A DNA stretch of 9,894 nucleotides from CAITWF01 sp038231575 (GTDB lineage: Bacteria > Verrucomicrobiota > Verrucomicrobiia > Opitutales > Opitutaceae): assembly GCA_038231575.1 (NCBI GenBank), contig JBBRLB010000180.1:1-9894 (forward strand), in the 5' to 3' direction. The notes under the pieces are model-generated. The model had not been told where the DNA came from. It saw only the letters and a program-made list of their open reading frames with translations, and searched no databases. Below are positions 1-6,352 of the stretch, piece by piece. The translations under genes were made by a program, and so were the position numbers. The first letter of the stretch is position 1; each line of letters begins with the position of its first letter.

Positions 1-59
1 GCCCATTCCGCATCGGTCAGATCACTCGGATAGGTTTTCGTTTCACTGGAGGTTGCCAT
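1..59 (-). CDS. IS5/IS4-type transposase, N-terminal fragment (cut by window edge)
   Basis: An ATG at 59-57 on the minus strand opens a frame that runs off the window after 19 complete codons. It reads MATSSETKTYPSDLTDAEW, and the next partial codon GC specifies alanine. The YPSDLTDAEWA stretch is the characteristic start of the DUF4096 domain at the N-terminus of many IS5-family (IS427/IS1031-like) transposases. The DDE catalytic residues lie outside the window. The start is supported by the family motif beginning about ten residues in, which is normal for this group. Intactness cannot be judged from this fragment. Recognition rests on a short motif, so the exact subgroup is uncertain. Confidence 0.72.
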   Translation of the reverse strand, partial: MATSSETKTYPSDLTDAEW

Positions 60-112
60 CCCCAGTTTCGATCACAAACCGATCCCACGCACGATCCTAA
101 TCTTACCCGCAC

Positions 113-132
113 CGGGCTTTTTCGACGCCCTC
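113..132 (-). repeat. Putative terminal inverted repeat of the IS
   Basis: The outermost bases of the element, read inward on the minus strand from 132, begin GAGGGCGTCG followed by an A-run and GCCC. The position, about 73 bases before the transposase start, and the adjacent TAA at 133-135 fit an IS5-type end. The matching right-end repeat is not in the window, so this is a one-sided call. Confidence 0.45.
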
Positions 133-155
133 TAAGAGAAAACGTGCGCCCGCTC

Positions 156-1145
156 TCATCGCTTCGTCCAAATCCGCAGGGAACTCAGCAGAAAATCCTC
201 CAGCGCCGCGGCCTCATTAAGATTCAGGCGAAGAAGGCCGGTGTCTTTTTCAAGTTTATCGATCGCAGCCGTGAGGGCGCGGCGCGTGACCTCGTCGCCC
301 GCCAGGAGTTTCGGCAGTGCGTAGGCGCGGGTGGCGTGGGCGACTTCGGAAAAAAGGCGGAGGCGGATGCCGTTGGCGATGCCGGTCTGGATCGCTTCCT
401 CCTCGGCGTCGTCGAGGTCGTCAGGGAGTTTTTCTTTTTGCTCCTTCCACGTCAGGTCGGTCGCGAAGTCGAGCACGGCGGAGAAGCGCGCGACAAGGCC
501 GTAGGCGGTGAAGATGTGTTCCGCGACGGCGCGCTTGTCGGTGGCGCCGCCTTCGGCGAGGCGGCCGAGCCAGGCGCGGTAGTCGGCGAGCCACGGCGCC
601 CAACCGTCGGCGGAAACGGCCGCCACCGGGGAGGGAAACCGGAAATGCAGCACGCGGCTGAGAATCGTCGGCAGTAGCGAGTAGGGACGCGTGGTGATGA
701 GGAGCAGCGTGGTGTTGCCGGGCGGCTCCTCGAGCGTCTTGAGGAACGCGTTGGCACTCGGTGGCTCCATCCGGTCGGCCTCGTAGAGAATCGCGACCTT
801 GCGCGGCGCGAGGGCGGGCGTGACGTAAAGCTTCGGCAGGAAATCGCGCATCGTGCCCGGGTCGGGCGAGCCCGCCTTGCCGATCGGAATGATGCGGGAC
901 TTTCCCTTCGGTCGCAGTGCGAGATAGTCCGGATGATCTTTTACGGGGAAACGCGACTTGGCCGTCGGCGGGTTGAGCAGCCGATCGGCGATGGCGTGCG
1001 CGACACCCACGAGCGTGCTGAGATCGTCGCCGTGGAGGAGGAGGCTGTGCGAAAGTCGCGAGCGCTCGATAGCACGCTCGATGACGGCGACCGCCGGCGT
1101 GCCGACGAGGGCAGGGGGCCACGGAAGTGCGGCGGGCGCGTTCAC
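156..1145 (-). CDS. holB: DNA polymerase III subunit delta' (clamp loader)
   Basis: This 329-residue protein is the delta-prime subunit of the clamp loader, which helps load the beta sliding clamp on primed DNA. Visible are the N-terminal helix and strand ending SHSLLLHG (32-39), the degenerate Walker B region YEADRMEPPSANAFLKTLEEPP (121-142) and the sensor/arginine-finger region LLLITTRPYSLLPTILSR (147-164). The Walker A site is absent (HGDDLSTLVG at 38-47), as is usual for non-ATP-binding delta-prime. Two oddities: the family SRC motif reads SRV (163-165), and the protein has no cysteine at all, so the usual four-cysteine zinc module is missing. The start is GTG at 1145, overlapping the tmk stop by four bases (GTGA), which implies translational coupling. 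The C-terminal third diverges from well-known homologues. An IS lies 23 bases after the stop. Confidence 0.9.
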   Translation of the reverse strand: MNAPAALPWPPALVGTPAVAVIERAIERSRLSHSLLLHGDDLSTLVGVAHAIADRLLNPPTAKSRFPVKDHPDYLALRPKGKSRIIPIGKAGSPDPGTMRDFLPKLYVTPALAPRKVAILYEADRMEPPSANAFLKTLEEPPGNTTLLLITTRPYSLLPTILSRVLHFRFPSPVAAVSADGWAPWLADYRAWLGRLAEGGATDKRAVAEHIFTAYGLVARFSAVLDFATDLTWKEQKEKLPDDLDDAEEEAIQTGIANGIRLRLFSEVAHATRAYALPKLLAGDEVTRRALTAAIDKLEKDTGLLRLNLNEAAALEDFLLSSLRIWTKR

Positions 1146-1789
1146 TTCACGCGCGCCTGCACCTCGGCCCAGATTTTTTTCGCGATGGCGTCCTGCGTCT
1201 TGGTGCCGTCGATCACGACGAAGCGTTCCGGCATGCCCTTCGCGAGCACGAGGTAGCCCTCGCGAATCTTCGTGTAGAAATCCAGGTTCTCGCGCTCCAT
1301 GCGGTCGGGCAGATCAGAGGCGCGCTGCTTGAGGCGCGCGAGGCTGACCTCCGTCGGCACATCGATCACGATCGTGAGATCGGGCATCACGTTGCCGACC
1401 GCGAAGCGGTTGATCTGCGCGACCGGATCGGCGGCGAGGTTGCGACCGATGCCTTGGTAAACGGTGGAAGAATCGAGGAAGCGATCACTGAGCACGACGG
1501 CACCGCGCATCATGGCGGGCGCGATGACCTCGCGGACAACCTGCGCGCGGGCGGCGGCGAAGAGCAGCAACTCGGTCTCGGCGCACATCTCGTCGCCCTT
1601 GGAATTATGGACGATGATGTTGCGGATCTGCTCACCGATCTCGGTGCCGCCGGGCTCGCGCGTCGTGACGACCTCTCGATTCGCTTTTTGAAAATGCGCG
1701 GCGAGCAGCGCGATCTGGGTGGATTTTCCGGAGCCTTCGGAGCCTTCGAAGGAGATCAGCTTGCCGGTCGAATTCTTTTTCAGAGGCAT
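1142..1789 (-). CDS. tmk: Thymidylate kinase (dTMP kinase)
   Basis: This 215-residue cytoplasmic enzyme phosphorylates dTMP to dTDP using ATP, a required step for dTTP supply. The motifs are complete: P-loop GSEGSGKST (16-24), the dTMP-binding TREPGG (43-48), the DRFLDSS signature (102-108) followed by YQGIGR (111-116), and a basic LID-like segment with RASDLPDRMERE at about 150-161. Length is normal for the family (about 200-215). The ATG at 1789 places the P-loop near the N-terminus as expected, although the leader has no Shine-Dalgarno sequence. It lies 18 bases after the PfkB-type gene and overlaps holB by four bases. A tmk-holB pairing is widespread in bacteria and supports both calls. 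Confidence 0.96.
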   Translation of the reverse strand: MPLKKNSTGKLISFEGSEGSGKSTQIALLAAHFQKANREVVTTREPGGTEIGEQIRNIIVHNSKGDEMCAETELLLFAAARAQVVREVIAPAMMRGAVVLSDRFLDSSTVYQGIGRNLAADPVAQINRFAVGNVMPDLTIVIDVPTEVSLARLKQRASDLPDRMERENLDFYTKIREGYLVLAKGMPERFVVIDGTKTQDAIAKKIWAEVQARVK

Positions 1790-1807
1790 GACGAAAGCGT
1801 GACGGGT

Positions 1808-2923
1808 TCAGCGCCAATTGGCGAGGAAGGTTTCGAGGTCGGCGAGCGACGGACTCTGCGCGGTGCGCACGTAATGGCCGCTCGTGCAGACGCCGGTGCC
1901 GAGGCAGGACTCCGGCGAAAGACCCAACATCTGCCCGGTGGTGAAACCCGCGTTGAAGTGATCCCCGGCGCCGGTAGTGATGAGCGGCTGCGCGACAAAC
2001 GGGCCTGGCACCCACCAGACGCCCTCACGCGTGGCGCAGGCGGCGGACTCGCGCGGGTGAATGACGACCGTCGAGAGATCGAGGCGCTGGCGGATCTTCG
2101 TGCACATCTCGCGCAAGCCCGCCTCGGTCTCGCCCGTCGCGCCGAAGCCGAGTGCAGCGAACACCTGCTGCGCCTCCTTGAGATTGAGCCCGAGCGTGAC
2201 GCGGCCGAACTGCTCGAATTTCGCCATCGTCTCGAGCGCGTAAACGAGATCAGCCGCGGAGCGCTTCTCGGGATCGCAGAGATCGAAAAAGAAAATCCGT
2301 CCAGCTCGCACGGGCACCGGCGGCAGGATGCGCGCGACGAGATCGGCGAGAATGGCCGTCATGTGCGGCAGCATTGTCCAGTTGACGAGTGCAACGAGAT
2401 CGGCCGAAGCGATCGCGGTGCGGTAGGCATCGACGCCGCCGAACGCCTTCGTCACGGCCTCGGGCGTGACCTCGTCGAGGCTGCGCATGAGCCCCAGCAT
2501 GATTTTCCCGTCGGGGCACTCGACCGCGATGGTGTGCGCGGCGTCGGTGATCGAGACAACTTTCGCGCGAGCGGCGAGCGGCGCGAAGACCGGATGCACC
2601 GCGTTGCGACCGAGCGCGCCGACGTAGGTGACCTGCGCGCCGTGGGCGAGGAGGGCGTTGGCCATGATGGGGCCGTTGCCGCCGAGTTTGTCGAGGCGCG
2701 GGTAGAGCTCGATGTTGGTGCTCTTGCCGGCGGCGCCGACGATGCGCTGGCCGAATTCGGTGAGGCTCGCGAACGGCGTGAAGTTGTCGCCTTGGCCGGC
2801 GCGTTGGGCGACGGGGGCGACGATGGTGTCGACGAAGCCGTCGAAGCCGGCGAGGCAGTGTTTGGCGGTGATGTCGCCGCGACGCGCGCGGAGTTCCTGG
2901 AGGGTGCGGGTTTTGAAGTCCAT
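1808..2923 (-). CDS. PfkB-family carbohydrate kinase, substrate unknown
   Basis: This 371-residue protein belongs to the PfkB (ribokinase-like) family, which phosphorylates sugars, nucleosides or related alcohols with ATP. An N-terminal substrate-site segment reads AGFDGFVDTI (25-34). The family's GGN motif follows at 81-83 (KLGGNGPIMANALLAHGAQV). The C-terminal PfkB signature TTGAGDHFNAGF (316-327) contains the catalytic base, Asp321, and the anion hole. The protein is longer than typical ribokinases (about 300), with extra N-terminal sequence. Nothing visible identifies the substrate. It is the first gene of the operon with tmk and holB, 18 bases upstream of tmk. Its ATG at 2923 lies at the edge of a divergent spacer. 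Family membership is secure; specific function is not. Confidence 0.88.
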   Translation of the reverse strand: MDFKTRTLQELRARRGDITAKHCLAGFDGFVDTIVAPVAQRAGQGDNFTPFASLTEFGQRIVGAAGKSTNIELYPRLDKLGGNGPIMANALLAHGAQVTYVGALGRNAVHPVFAPLAARAKVVSITDAAHTIAVECPDGKIMLGLMRSLDEVTPEAVTKAFGGVDAYRTAIASADLVALVNWTMLPHMTAILADLVARILPPVPVRAGRIFFFDLCDPEKRSAADLVYALETMAKFEQFGRVTLGLNLKEAQQVFAALGFGATGETEAGLREMCTKIRQRLDLSTVVIHPRESAACATREGVWWVPGPFVAQPLITTGAGDHFNAGFTTGQMLGLSPESCLGTGVCTSGHYVRTAQSPSLADLETFLANWR

Positions 2924-3145
2924 CGGGTGGAAGGTTCAGGAAAAATCACGCGCGCGACGCAGCAACCAGAATCGGTGTGGGGCAGGCTTAATGCTCGCCA
3001 TTTCCGCCCGCGCGACGATGGCGGCGTCAATCCCGTCCCACAACGGCCGAAACAACGAAAACACCGCACGGATCGAACGGTGAACAACTCACCGGGAATT
3101 TCCGTTGAACGCGTCCGCCAAACCCGCCAACTCTCAACGCACGTC
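2924..3145. promoter_or_regulatory. Divergent intergenic region between the PfkB-type gene and the Tol/Exb operon
   Basis: These 222 bases separate two operons that read away from each other, so promoters for both must lie here or inside the first codons. By eye I find no convincing pair of -35 and -10 boxes with proper spacing on either strand, no sigma-54 GG-N10-GC element, and no riboswitch-like structure. An in-frame GTG start near 3080 for the proton-channel gene is possible but would add a polar, non-family-like N-terminus. The role is inferred from gene arrangement only. Confidence 0.4.
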
Positions 3146-3850
3146 ATGCTCGCGCTGTCTCTCTTCTCACCCGTCATCGCGACGGCCAACCTGATCGAGG
3201 TATTTGTCCGCTGCGATCCCGCCGGCCAGATCATTACCGGCGGCCTCGCGGTCTTCAGCATCATCGCCTGGACGATCATGTTTCAAAAACACTACGAGTT
3301 GAAGCGGCTCGGGTCCTACAACCGGCAGTTCGAATCGCAGCTCCGCGCCCAGAAATCGCTGCTCGACCTGCCGGAGTCGTTTCGCGACCAGCGCGTGATT
3401 CCCTATGCCGATCTTTTCGCGGACGCGGTGGAGGCCTATTGGCGCGCGGCGGCCATCGGGAAAGAGAAGGGGATTGAATCCTCGCACGCGCGGCTCGAAC
3501 ACGCGGAGAACGCCCTGCAGCGCGCGTTGTCGCGGCAGACGCTGCGCTACGAATCGAGCATGATTTTTCTCGCGACGATCGTCACGGGCGCGCCGTTCCT
3601 CGGCATGCTCGGCACGGTGTGGGGTGTGATGGTGGCGTTCAGCGACGTGGCGGTGCAGGATTCCGCGACGATCAAGACGCTCGCGCCGGGGGTATCGGCC
3701 GCGCTGCTCACGACGATCGCCGGCCTCGTGGTCGCGATTCCGTCGGTGTTCGGCTATAATTTTCTCCTCGGCAAATCGAAGCAGCTCGTGACGGAACTGG
3801 AAAACTACGCGAGCTCGCTGGCCGACCGCATCGAATTGGAATCGAAGTGA
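3146..3850 (+). CDS. MotA/TolQ/ExbB-family proton channel protein
   Basis: This 234-residue inner-membrane protein forms, with the next gene product, a proton-driven motor that energises a periplasm-spanning partner. Three membrane segments are visible in the usual TolQ/ExbB layout: TM1 at about 27-46, a cytoplasmic stretch of roughly 90 residues, TM2 at about 139-165 containing GMLGTVWGVMVAF, and TM3 at about 182-206 containing LLTTIAGLVVAIPSVFGYNF. The conserved GxLGTVxG and the threonines lining TM2 and TM3 (Thr157, Thr189/190) are present. I chose ATG 3146 because it gives the short periplasmic N-terminus typical of the family; the frame is open for about 2 kb further upstream, antisense to the minus-strand genes. 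TolQ and ExbB cannot be told apart from sequence alone; the TolA-like third gene leans to TolQ. Confidence 0.88.
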   Translation: MLALSLFSPVIATANLIEVFVRCDPAGQIITGGLAVFSIIAWTIMFQKHYELKRLGSYNRQFESQLRAQKSLLDLPESFRDQRVIPYADLFADAVEAYWRAAAIGKEKGIESSHARLEHAENALQRALSRQTLRYESSMIFLATIVTGAPFLGMLGTVWGVMVAFSDVAVQDSATIKTLAPGVSAALLTTIAGLVVAIPSVFGYNFLLGKSKQLVTELENYASSLADRIELESK

Positions 3851-3863
3851 GCCACCACTGACC

Positions 3864-4295
3864 ATGGCCCGCACGTTTCGACGCAAAACCTCGCAGCACC
3901 CGATCTCGGAGCTGAATGTCACGAACCTCATCGATCTGGGGTTCACGCTGCTGATCATTTTCATGATCGCGACCACGGTGACGCATCAGGAACAGACCGA
4001 GCGGATGAATCTCCCGATCGAGTCCAAGAGCATTCAAACAAAACCCGATCCGAGCGATCGCTTCGAGAGCATCATCATCGCCGCCGACGGCAGCTACACG
4101 ATCGGTGGCCGGAAGCTCTCGCTGGCGCAGTTGACGCGCGAACTGGCGAGCTATGCGGGGCAACCGAAGCCGCCGGTGTTTCGGATCCGCATGGACGCAA
4201 AGACCACGGCGCAGCAATTCATCACCGTCGTCGATGCGTTGAAGAAGCACAACCTGTCGCGCATCACCTTCGATACGCAGGCGGGCAGTAACTAA
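3864..4295 (+). CDS. ExbD/TolR-family biopolymer transport protein
   Basis: This 143-residue protein is the second subunit of the proton motor. A short basic cytoplasmic N-terminus (MARTFRRK) leads to a single membrane helix at about 20-37 (LIDLGFTLLIIFMIA), carrying the essential aspartate at position 24, equivalent to the proton-carrying Asp of TolR/ExbD. A periplasmic domain follows, with the family-typical strand around DGSYTIGGRKLS and the C-terminal FRIRMDAKTTAQQFITVVDAL segment. Length is normal (about 140). It starts 13 bases after the channel gene stop and almost certainly shares its transcript. There is no Shine-Dalgarno sequence before the ATG. Confidence 0.92.
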   Translation: MARTFRRKTSQHPISELNVTNLIDLGFTLLIIFMIATTVTHQEQTERMNLPIESKSIQTKPDPSDRFESIIIAADGSYTIGGRKLSLAQLTRELASYAGQPKPPVFRIRMDAKTTAQQFITVVDALKKHNLSRITFDTQAGSN

Positions 4296-4333
4296 GTTTT
4301 CGCCGCGCCCAACGTCATACCTGCGCCGCCGCC

Positions 4334-5224
4334 ATGACCGACCGCACGCCCGCCGCCCTCATGACTTCACTGGCGCTCCACGCGCTGGTGGTGGCGATCG
4401 TGGTTCTGTTCACCTATTCGGCGAGCCTGCGGTCCAAGGAGGTCCCCAAGATTTTCGAACTCGTCCGCGGCGAGGGCACGAACTACATGGCCACCGAAGC
4501 ACCCGCGCTGGGCACGCCCGGCGGGTTGAAGCTTTCCGTGCCCGCGCCGACGCCACCGAAACCCGAGTCCGCGGTCGCACCCGAGCCTGCGCCGGCCAAA
4601 CCGGAAGCCAGCCCGGTTACCCCGCCGCCTCCGACGAAAGCGCCCGTGACGAAGGCTCCGCCCGTTCAACGCACGCCCGCGCAGGAGATTCGCCGCCTTC
4701 TGGCCAACGCCGACCTTCGGGCCAAGCGGTCCGTCGCCAAGCAGCGGGACGAGGAACAGAAGCAACTGACAAAAGCCGAATTTGATCGGGTCAACAAAGC
4801 CAAGGCCGCCGAAAAGTCCGCGCCCACGAAAATCCAGAAGGTCGACGGCGAAGGGATCGCGAAGGGCGTCGAGGGCGGCTCGACCGCGAACAAGGAAGGC
4901 GGCGCGAACGGCCGCGCGTTGACGGCCGCGGAAGGCAATCGCATGGAACGTTACGAATCGGCGCTCATGGCCGCGTTGCGCCGCGCGCTCGAGCAGGAGA
5001 AACCGCCCGGACTGAGTGAATCGCTCGTCGCGTCGGTGCAATTTCGCGTGGAGGCCGACGGCACGCTTTCGAACGTCCATTTTGCCAAGGGATCGGGCAG
5101 CGCGGAATTCGACAACGCGGTCCGCGCCGCCATCCGCCGCGTGAGCGGTTCGATCGGGGCGCGGCCGGATGGCAAGAGCGAGGTCGTCGAACTGGATTTC
5201 CGGGCCAAAGAGGACGGCGAGTGA
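4334..5224 (+). CDS. TonB/TolA-like periplasm-spanning energy transducer
   Basis: This 296-residue protein is the likely partner of the upstream proton motor. An N-terminal membrane anchor (about 9-28) contains SLALH (12-16), matching the SxxxH motif that TonB and TolA use to contact ExbB/TolQ. A proline-rich stretch (about 69-116) follows, then a charged Lys/Glu/Ala-rich helical region (about 117-165) and a Gly-rich linker (about 171-193). The C-terminal domain (about 205-296) has the TonB_C/TolA pattern: helix YESALMAALRRALEQ, strand LVASVQFRVEADGTLSNVHF, helix FDNAVRAAIRRV and a final strand VVELDF. It lies 38 bases after the ExbD/TolR gene and ends the operon. The layout resembles TolA more than TonB, but the helical region is much shorter than in E. 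coli TolA. Confidence 0.82.
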   Translation: MTDRTPAALMTSLALHALVVAIVVLFTYSASLRSKEVPKIFELVRGEGTNYMATEAPALGTPGGLKLSVPAPTPPKPESAVAPEPAPAKPEASPVTPPPPTKAPVTKAPPVQRTPAQEIRRLLANADLRAKRSVAKQRDEEQKQLTKAEFDRVNKAKAAEKSAPTKIQKVDGEGIAKGVEGGSTANKEGGANGRALTAAEGNRMERYESALMAALRRALEQEKPPGLSESLVASVQFRVEADGTLSNVHFAKGSGSAEFDNAVRAAIRRVSGSIGARPDGKSEVVELDFRAKEDGE

Positions 5225-5227
5225 CGC

Positions 5228-5246
5228 GGCGGGCGTAAAGCCCGCC
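5228..5246. repeat. Short GC-rich palindrome, REP-like
   Basis: The bases GGCGGGC and GCCCGCC flank a GTAAA loop, giving a perfect 7-bp stem starting three bases after the stop of the TonB/TolA-like gene. It lacks a U-tract, so it is not a classic terminator by itself. Its form resembles dispersed intergenic palindromes (REP-type) of GC-rich genomes. Copy number elsewhere cannot be seen from this window. Confidence 0.45.
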
Positions 5247-5278
5247 CCGCCGTAACCCGGCTACGGATGTTCTCACGC

Positions 5279-5315
5279 AAAAAGCCGCCACCGGGGTTTC
5301 CGGTGGCGGCTTTTT
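5279..5315. terminator. Bidirectional rho-independent terminator
   Basis: A perfect 16-bp inverted repeat has arms at 5279-5294 and 5300-5315 and a 5-base loop (GGTTT). The GC-rich core CGCCACCGG is flanked by A5 on the left and T5 on the right, so the RNA of either strand ends in a U-tract. It would end the plus-strand Tol/Exb operon, 54 bases after its stop. It would also end the minus-strand tRNA-Ala transcript, four bases after the encoded CCA. The symmetric form fits the convergent genes. Confidence 0.93.
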
Positions 5316-5319
5316 AAAC

Positions 5320-5395
5320 TGGTGGACCCTAGGAGGCTCGAACTCCTGACCTCCTCAATGCCATTGAGGCGCTCTACCAACTGAGCTAAGAGCCC
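5320..5395 (-). tRNA. tRNA-Ala (anticodon GGC)
   Basis: The minus strand folds into a complete 76-base cloverleaf. The acceptor stem GGGCTCT pairs with AGGGTCC with two G-U pairs. The D arm is GCTC/GAGC. The anticodon stem CCTCA/TGAGG holds the loop ATGGCAT, with anticodon GGC after T33, reading GCC and GCU alanine codons. The variable loop is AGGTC, and the T arm AGGAG/CTCCT holds loop TTCGAGC. A73 and the CCA end are encoded (5320-5323). The terminator follows four bases later. It lies 80 bases downstream of the M50 protease gene on the same strand. The leader has a weak TTGCGT and a TGATTT about 15 bases apart, so an own promoter is possible but unproven. Confidence 0.97.
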
Positions 5396-5401
5396 TTCGC
5401 G

Positions 5402-5446
5402 CTTGCGAGAGGCGAGGAAAATCAAAGTTCCCTCGGCGAACGCAAG
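5402..5446 (-). other. Imperfect long hairpin between the M50 protease gene and tRNA-Ala
   Basis: The arms CTTGCG (5402-5407) and CGCAAG (5441-5446) enclose a second pair, CGAGG (5413-5417) with CCTCG (5431-5435), around an A/T-rich loop. In a minus-strand transcript from the protease gene this would form a two-tier stem just before the tRNA 5' end. It could act as a processing or partial stop signal, or be incidental in GC-rich DNA. No U-tract follows. Confidence 0.25.
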
Positions 5447-5475
5447 GACTTTTTCTTGCCCGCCACGGAAGGCAC

Positions 5476-6258
5476 TTAACGCGTCAGCACCGGCGGTTCC
5501 TCTGCGGGCGGCGGGAGGCTGGTGGCGTAGGCGCGGGCCAGGACGGCCCGCCAATGGGCGTCTTCGAGTTCGCGGCGGCGCACCGCGCGATATTCCATTT
5601 CCCCCGCGTAGAAAATAAAGGCAAAGAGCACCGCCGTCAGCCACGTATGAAACACCAGCAAAGCGATCAATGCCCCCAGGACGGCCAGCACTTTGCCGAC
5701 GGTGGCGGCCCAAAACGTGGCGCGCAGGTATTGCATCCGCGTCGCGAGCAGCGCGCGGAAAATGCGGCCGCCGTCCATCGGGAAAACGGGCACGAGGTTG
5801 AAACATCCCATGATGAGATTCCAGTGCAGGAGGAGTTGGGCGAGGCCCCTGGCATCGGCGGCGTCGTTGGAAAACGGCCAGCCCTCGGCGAAACCGACCG
5901 TGGCCCACAGCACGCCGGCGAGGACAAAATTCACCGCCGGTCCCGCGAGCGTGATGAGAAGTTCGCGGGAGGGCTCGCGGGGGATGTCTTCGAACTCCGC
6001 CATGCCGCCGATCGGCATGAGCAGGATGCGGCGCACGCCGATGCCGTAGTGCATCGCCGTGAAAGAGTGCCCTAGCTCGTGCAGCACCACGCAGGTGAAA
6101 AACGCCAGCAGCGTGCCCACATTCCACGCCATGCCGACCCAGCCGCCCCCGGTGCCGTCGTCGTCCGGCCGCCAGCCTTCCTGCGCGGCGAAGGCCAGCA
6201 GGAGGAAAAACGAGAAGTGCACCGCGAGCTGGATGCCGCGGATTCGGAAAAGGTTCAT
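5476..6258 (-). CDS. M50-family (site-2-type) membrane zinc metalloprotease
   Basis: This 260-residue polytopic membrane protein is of the peptidase M50 family, which cleaves peptide bonds within or near the membrane. The zinc site is intact: VVLHELGHSF holds HExxH at His60-Glu61-His64, and NLVPVFPMDGGR (154-165) supplies the third ligand, Asp162. A GGMAEFEDIP segment (84-93) and a LAGPAVNF helix (104-111) are typical of the group. Membrane segments are apparent at about 8-26, 45-68, 98-121, 143-158 and 186-217. There is no PDZ or CBS domain. I chose ATG 6258 (MNLFRIRGIQLAVHFSF) because the family starts just before this segment. An ATG at 6273 adds five residues, and one at 6381 would overlap the divergent gene. 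It may process a membrane-bound regulator; the substrate is unknown. Confidence 0.88.
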   Translation of the reverse strand: MNLFRIRGIQLAVHFSFFLLLAFAAQEGWRPDDDGTGGGWVGMAWNVGTLLAFFTCVVLHELGHSFTAMHYGIGVRRILLMPIGGMAEFEDIPREPSRELLITLAGPAVNFVLAGVLWATVGFAEGWPFSNDAADARGLAQLLLHWNLIMGCFNLVPVFPMDGGRIFRALLATRMQYLRATFWAATVGKVLAVLGALIALLVFHTWLTAVLFAFIFYAGEMEYRAVRRRELEDAHWRAVLARAYATSLPPPAEEPPVLTR

Positions 6259-6352
6259 TGACCAACCAAGCATGCGAAGCAACAAAAGCGGGCCTGCGGA
6301 AATCGCGAGCGCGTTCGCAAAAGGACCCGCCCGGCTCCGTCGTCCACTTTTC
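6259..6352. promoter_or_regulatory. Divergent intergenic region, M50 protease and sigma-54 activator
   Basis: Ninety-four bases separate the two divergent starts and should hold both promoters. A near-palindrome, GCGAGCGCGTTCGC (around 6305-6318), is the only local symmetry I see and might be an operator. No clear -35/-10 pair or sigma-54 element is visible. The call rests on arrangement alone, and moves if the protease starts upstream of 6258. Confidence 0.35.

Larger units (their letters stand above)
1..132 (-). mobile_element. 5' end of an IS5-type insertion sequence (partial)
   Basis: The minus strand starts a transposase at position 59. About 70 bases of non-coding leader precede it and end in a plausible IS terminus at 132: on the minus strand the outer end reads GAGGGCGTCGAAAAAGCCC. 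Directly outside it on the plus strand is TAA (133-135), which would suit the 3-bp TNA target duplication known for several IS5-family subgroups. The rest of the element, including its other inverted repeat, lies left of the window, so the terminus and the duplication are inferred from one side only. The element sits just downstream of holB and does not interrupt it. Confidence 0.6.

Noticed and set aside
144..677. Plus-strand frame opposite the 3' part of holB
   Set aside because: Biased composition and no recognisable motif; the minus strand holds delta-prime in the correct operon position.
1127..3145. Long plus-strand open frame continuous with the proton-channel gene (907 residues in total)
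   Set aside because: It runs antisense to tmk and the PfkB-type gene, which carry full family motifs. Its translation is a low-complexity Arg/Gly/Ala/Glu-rich shadow. Only the part from 3146 matches a family.
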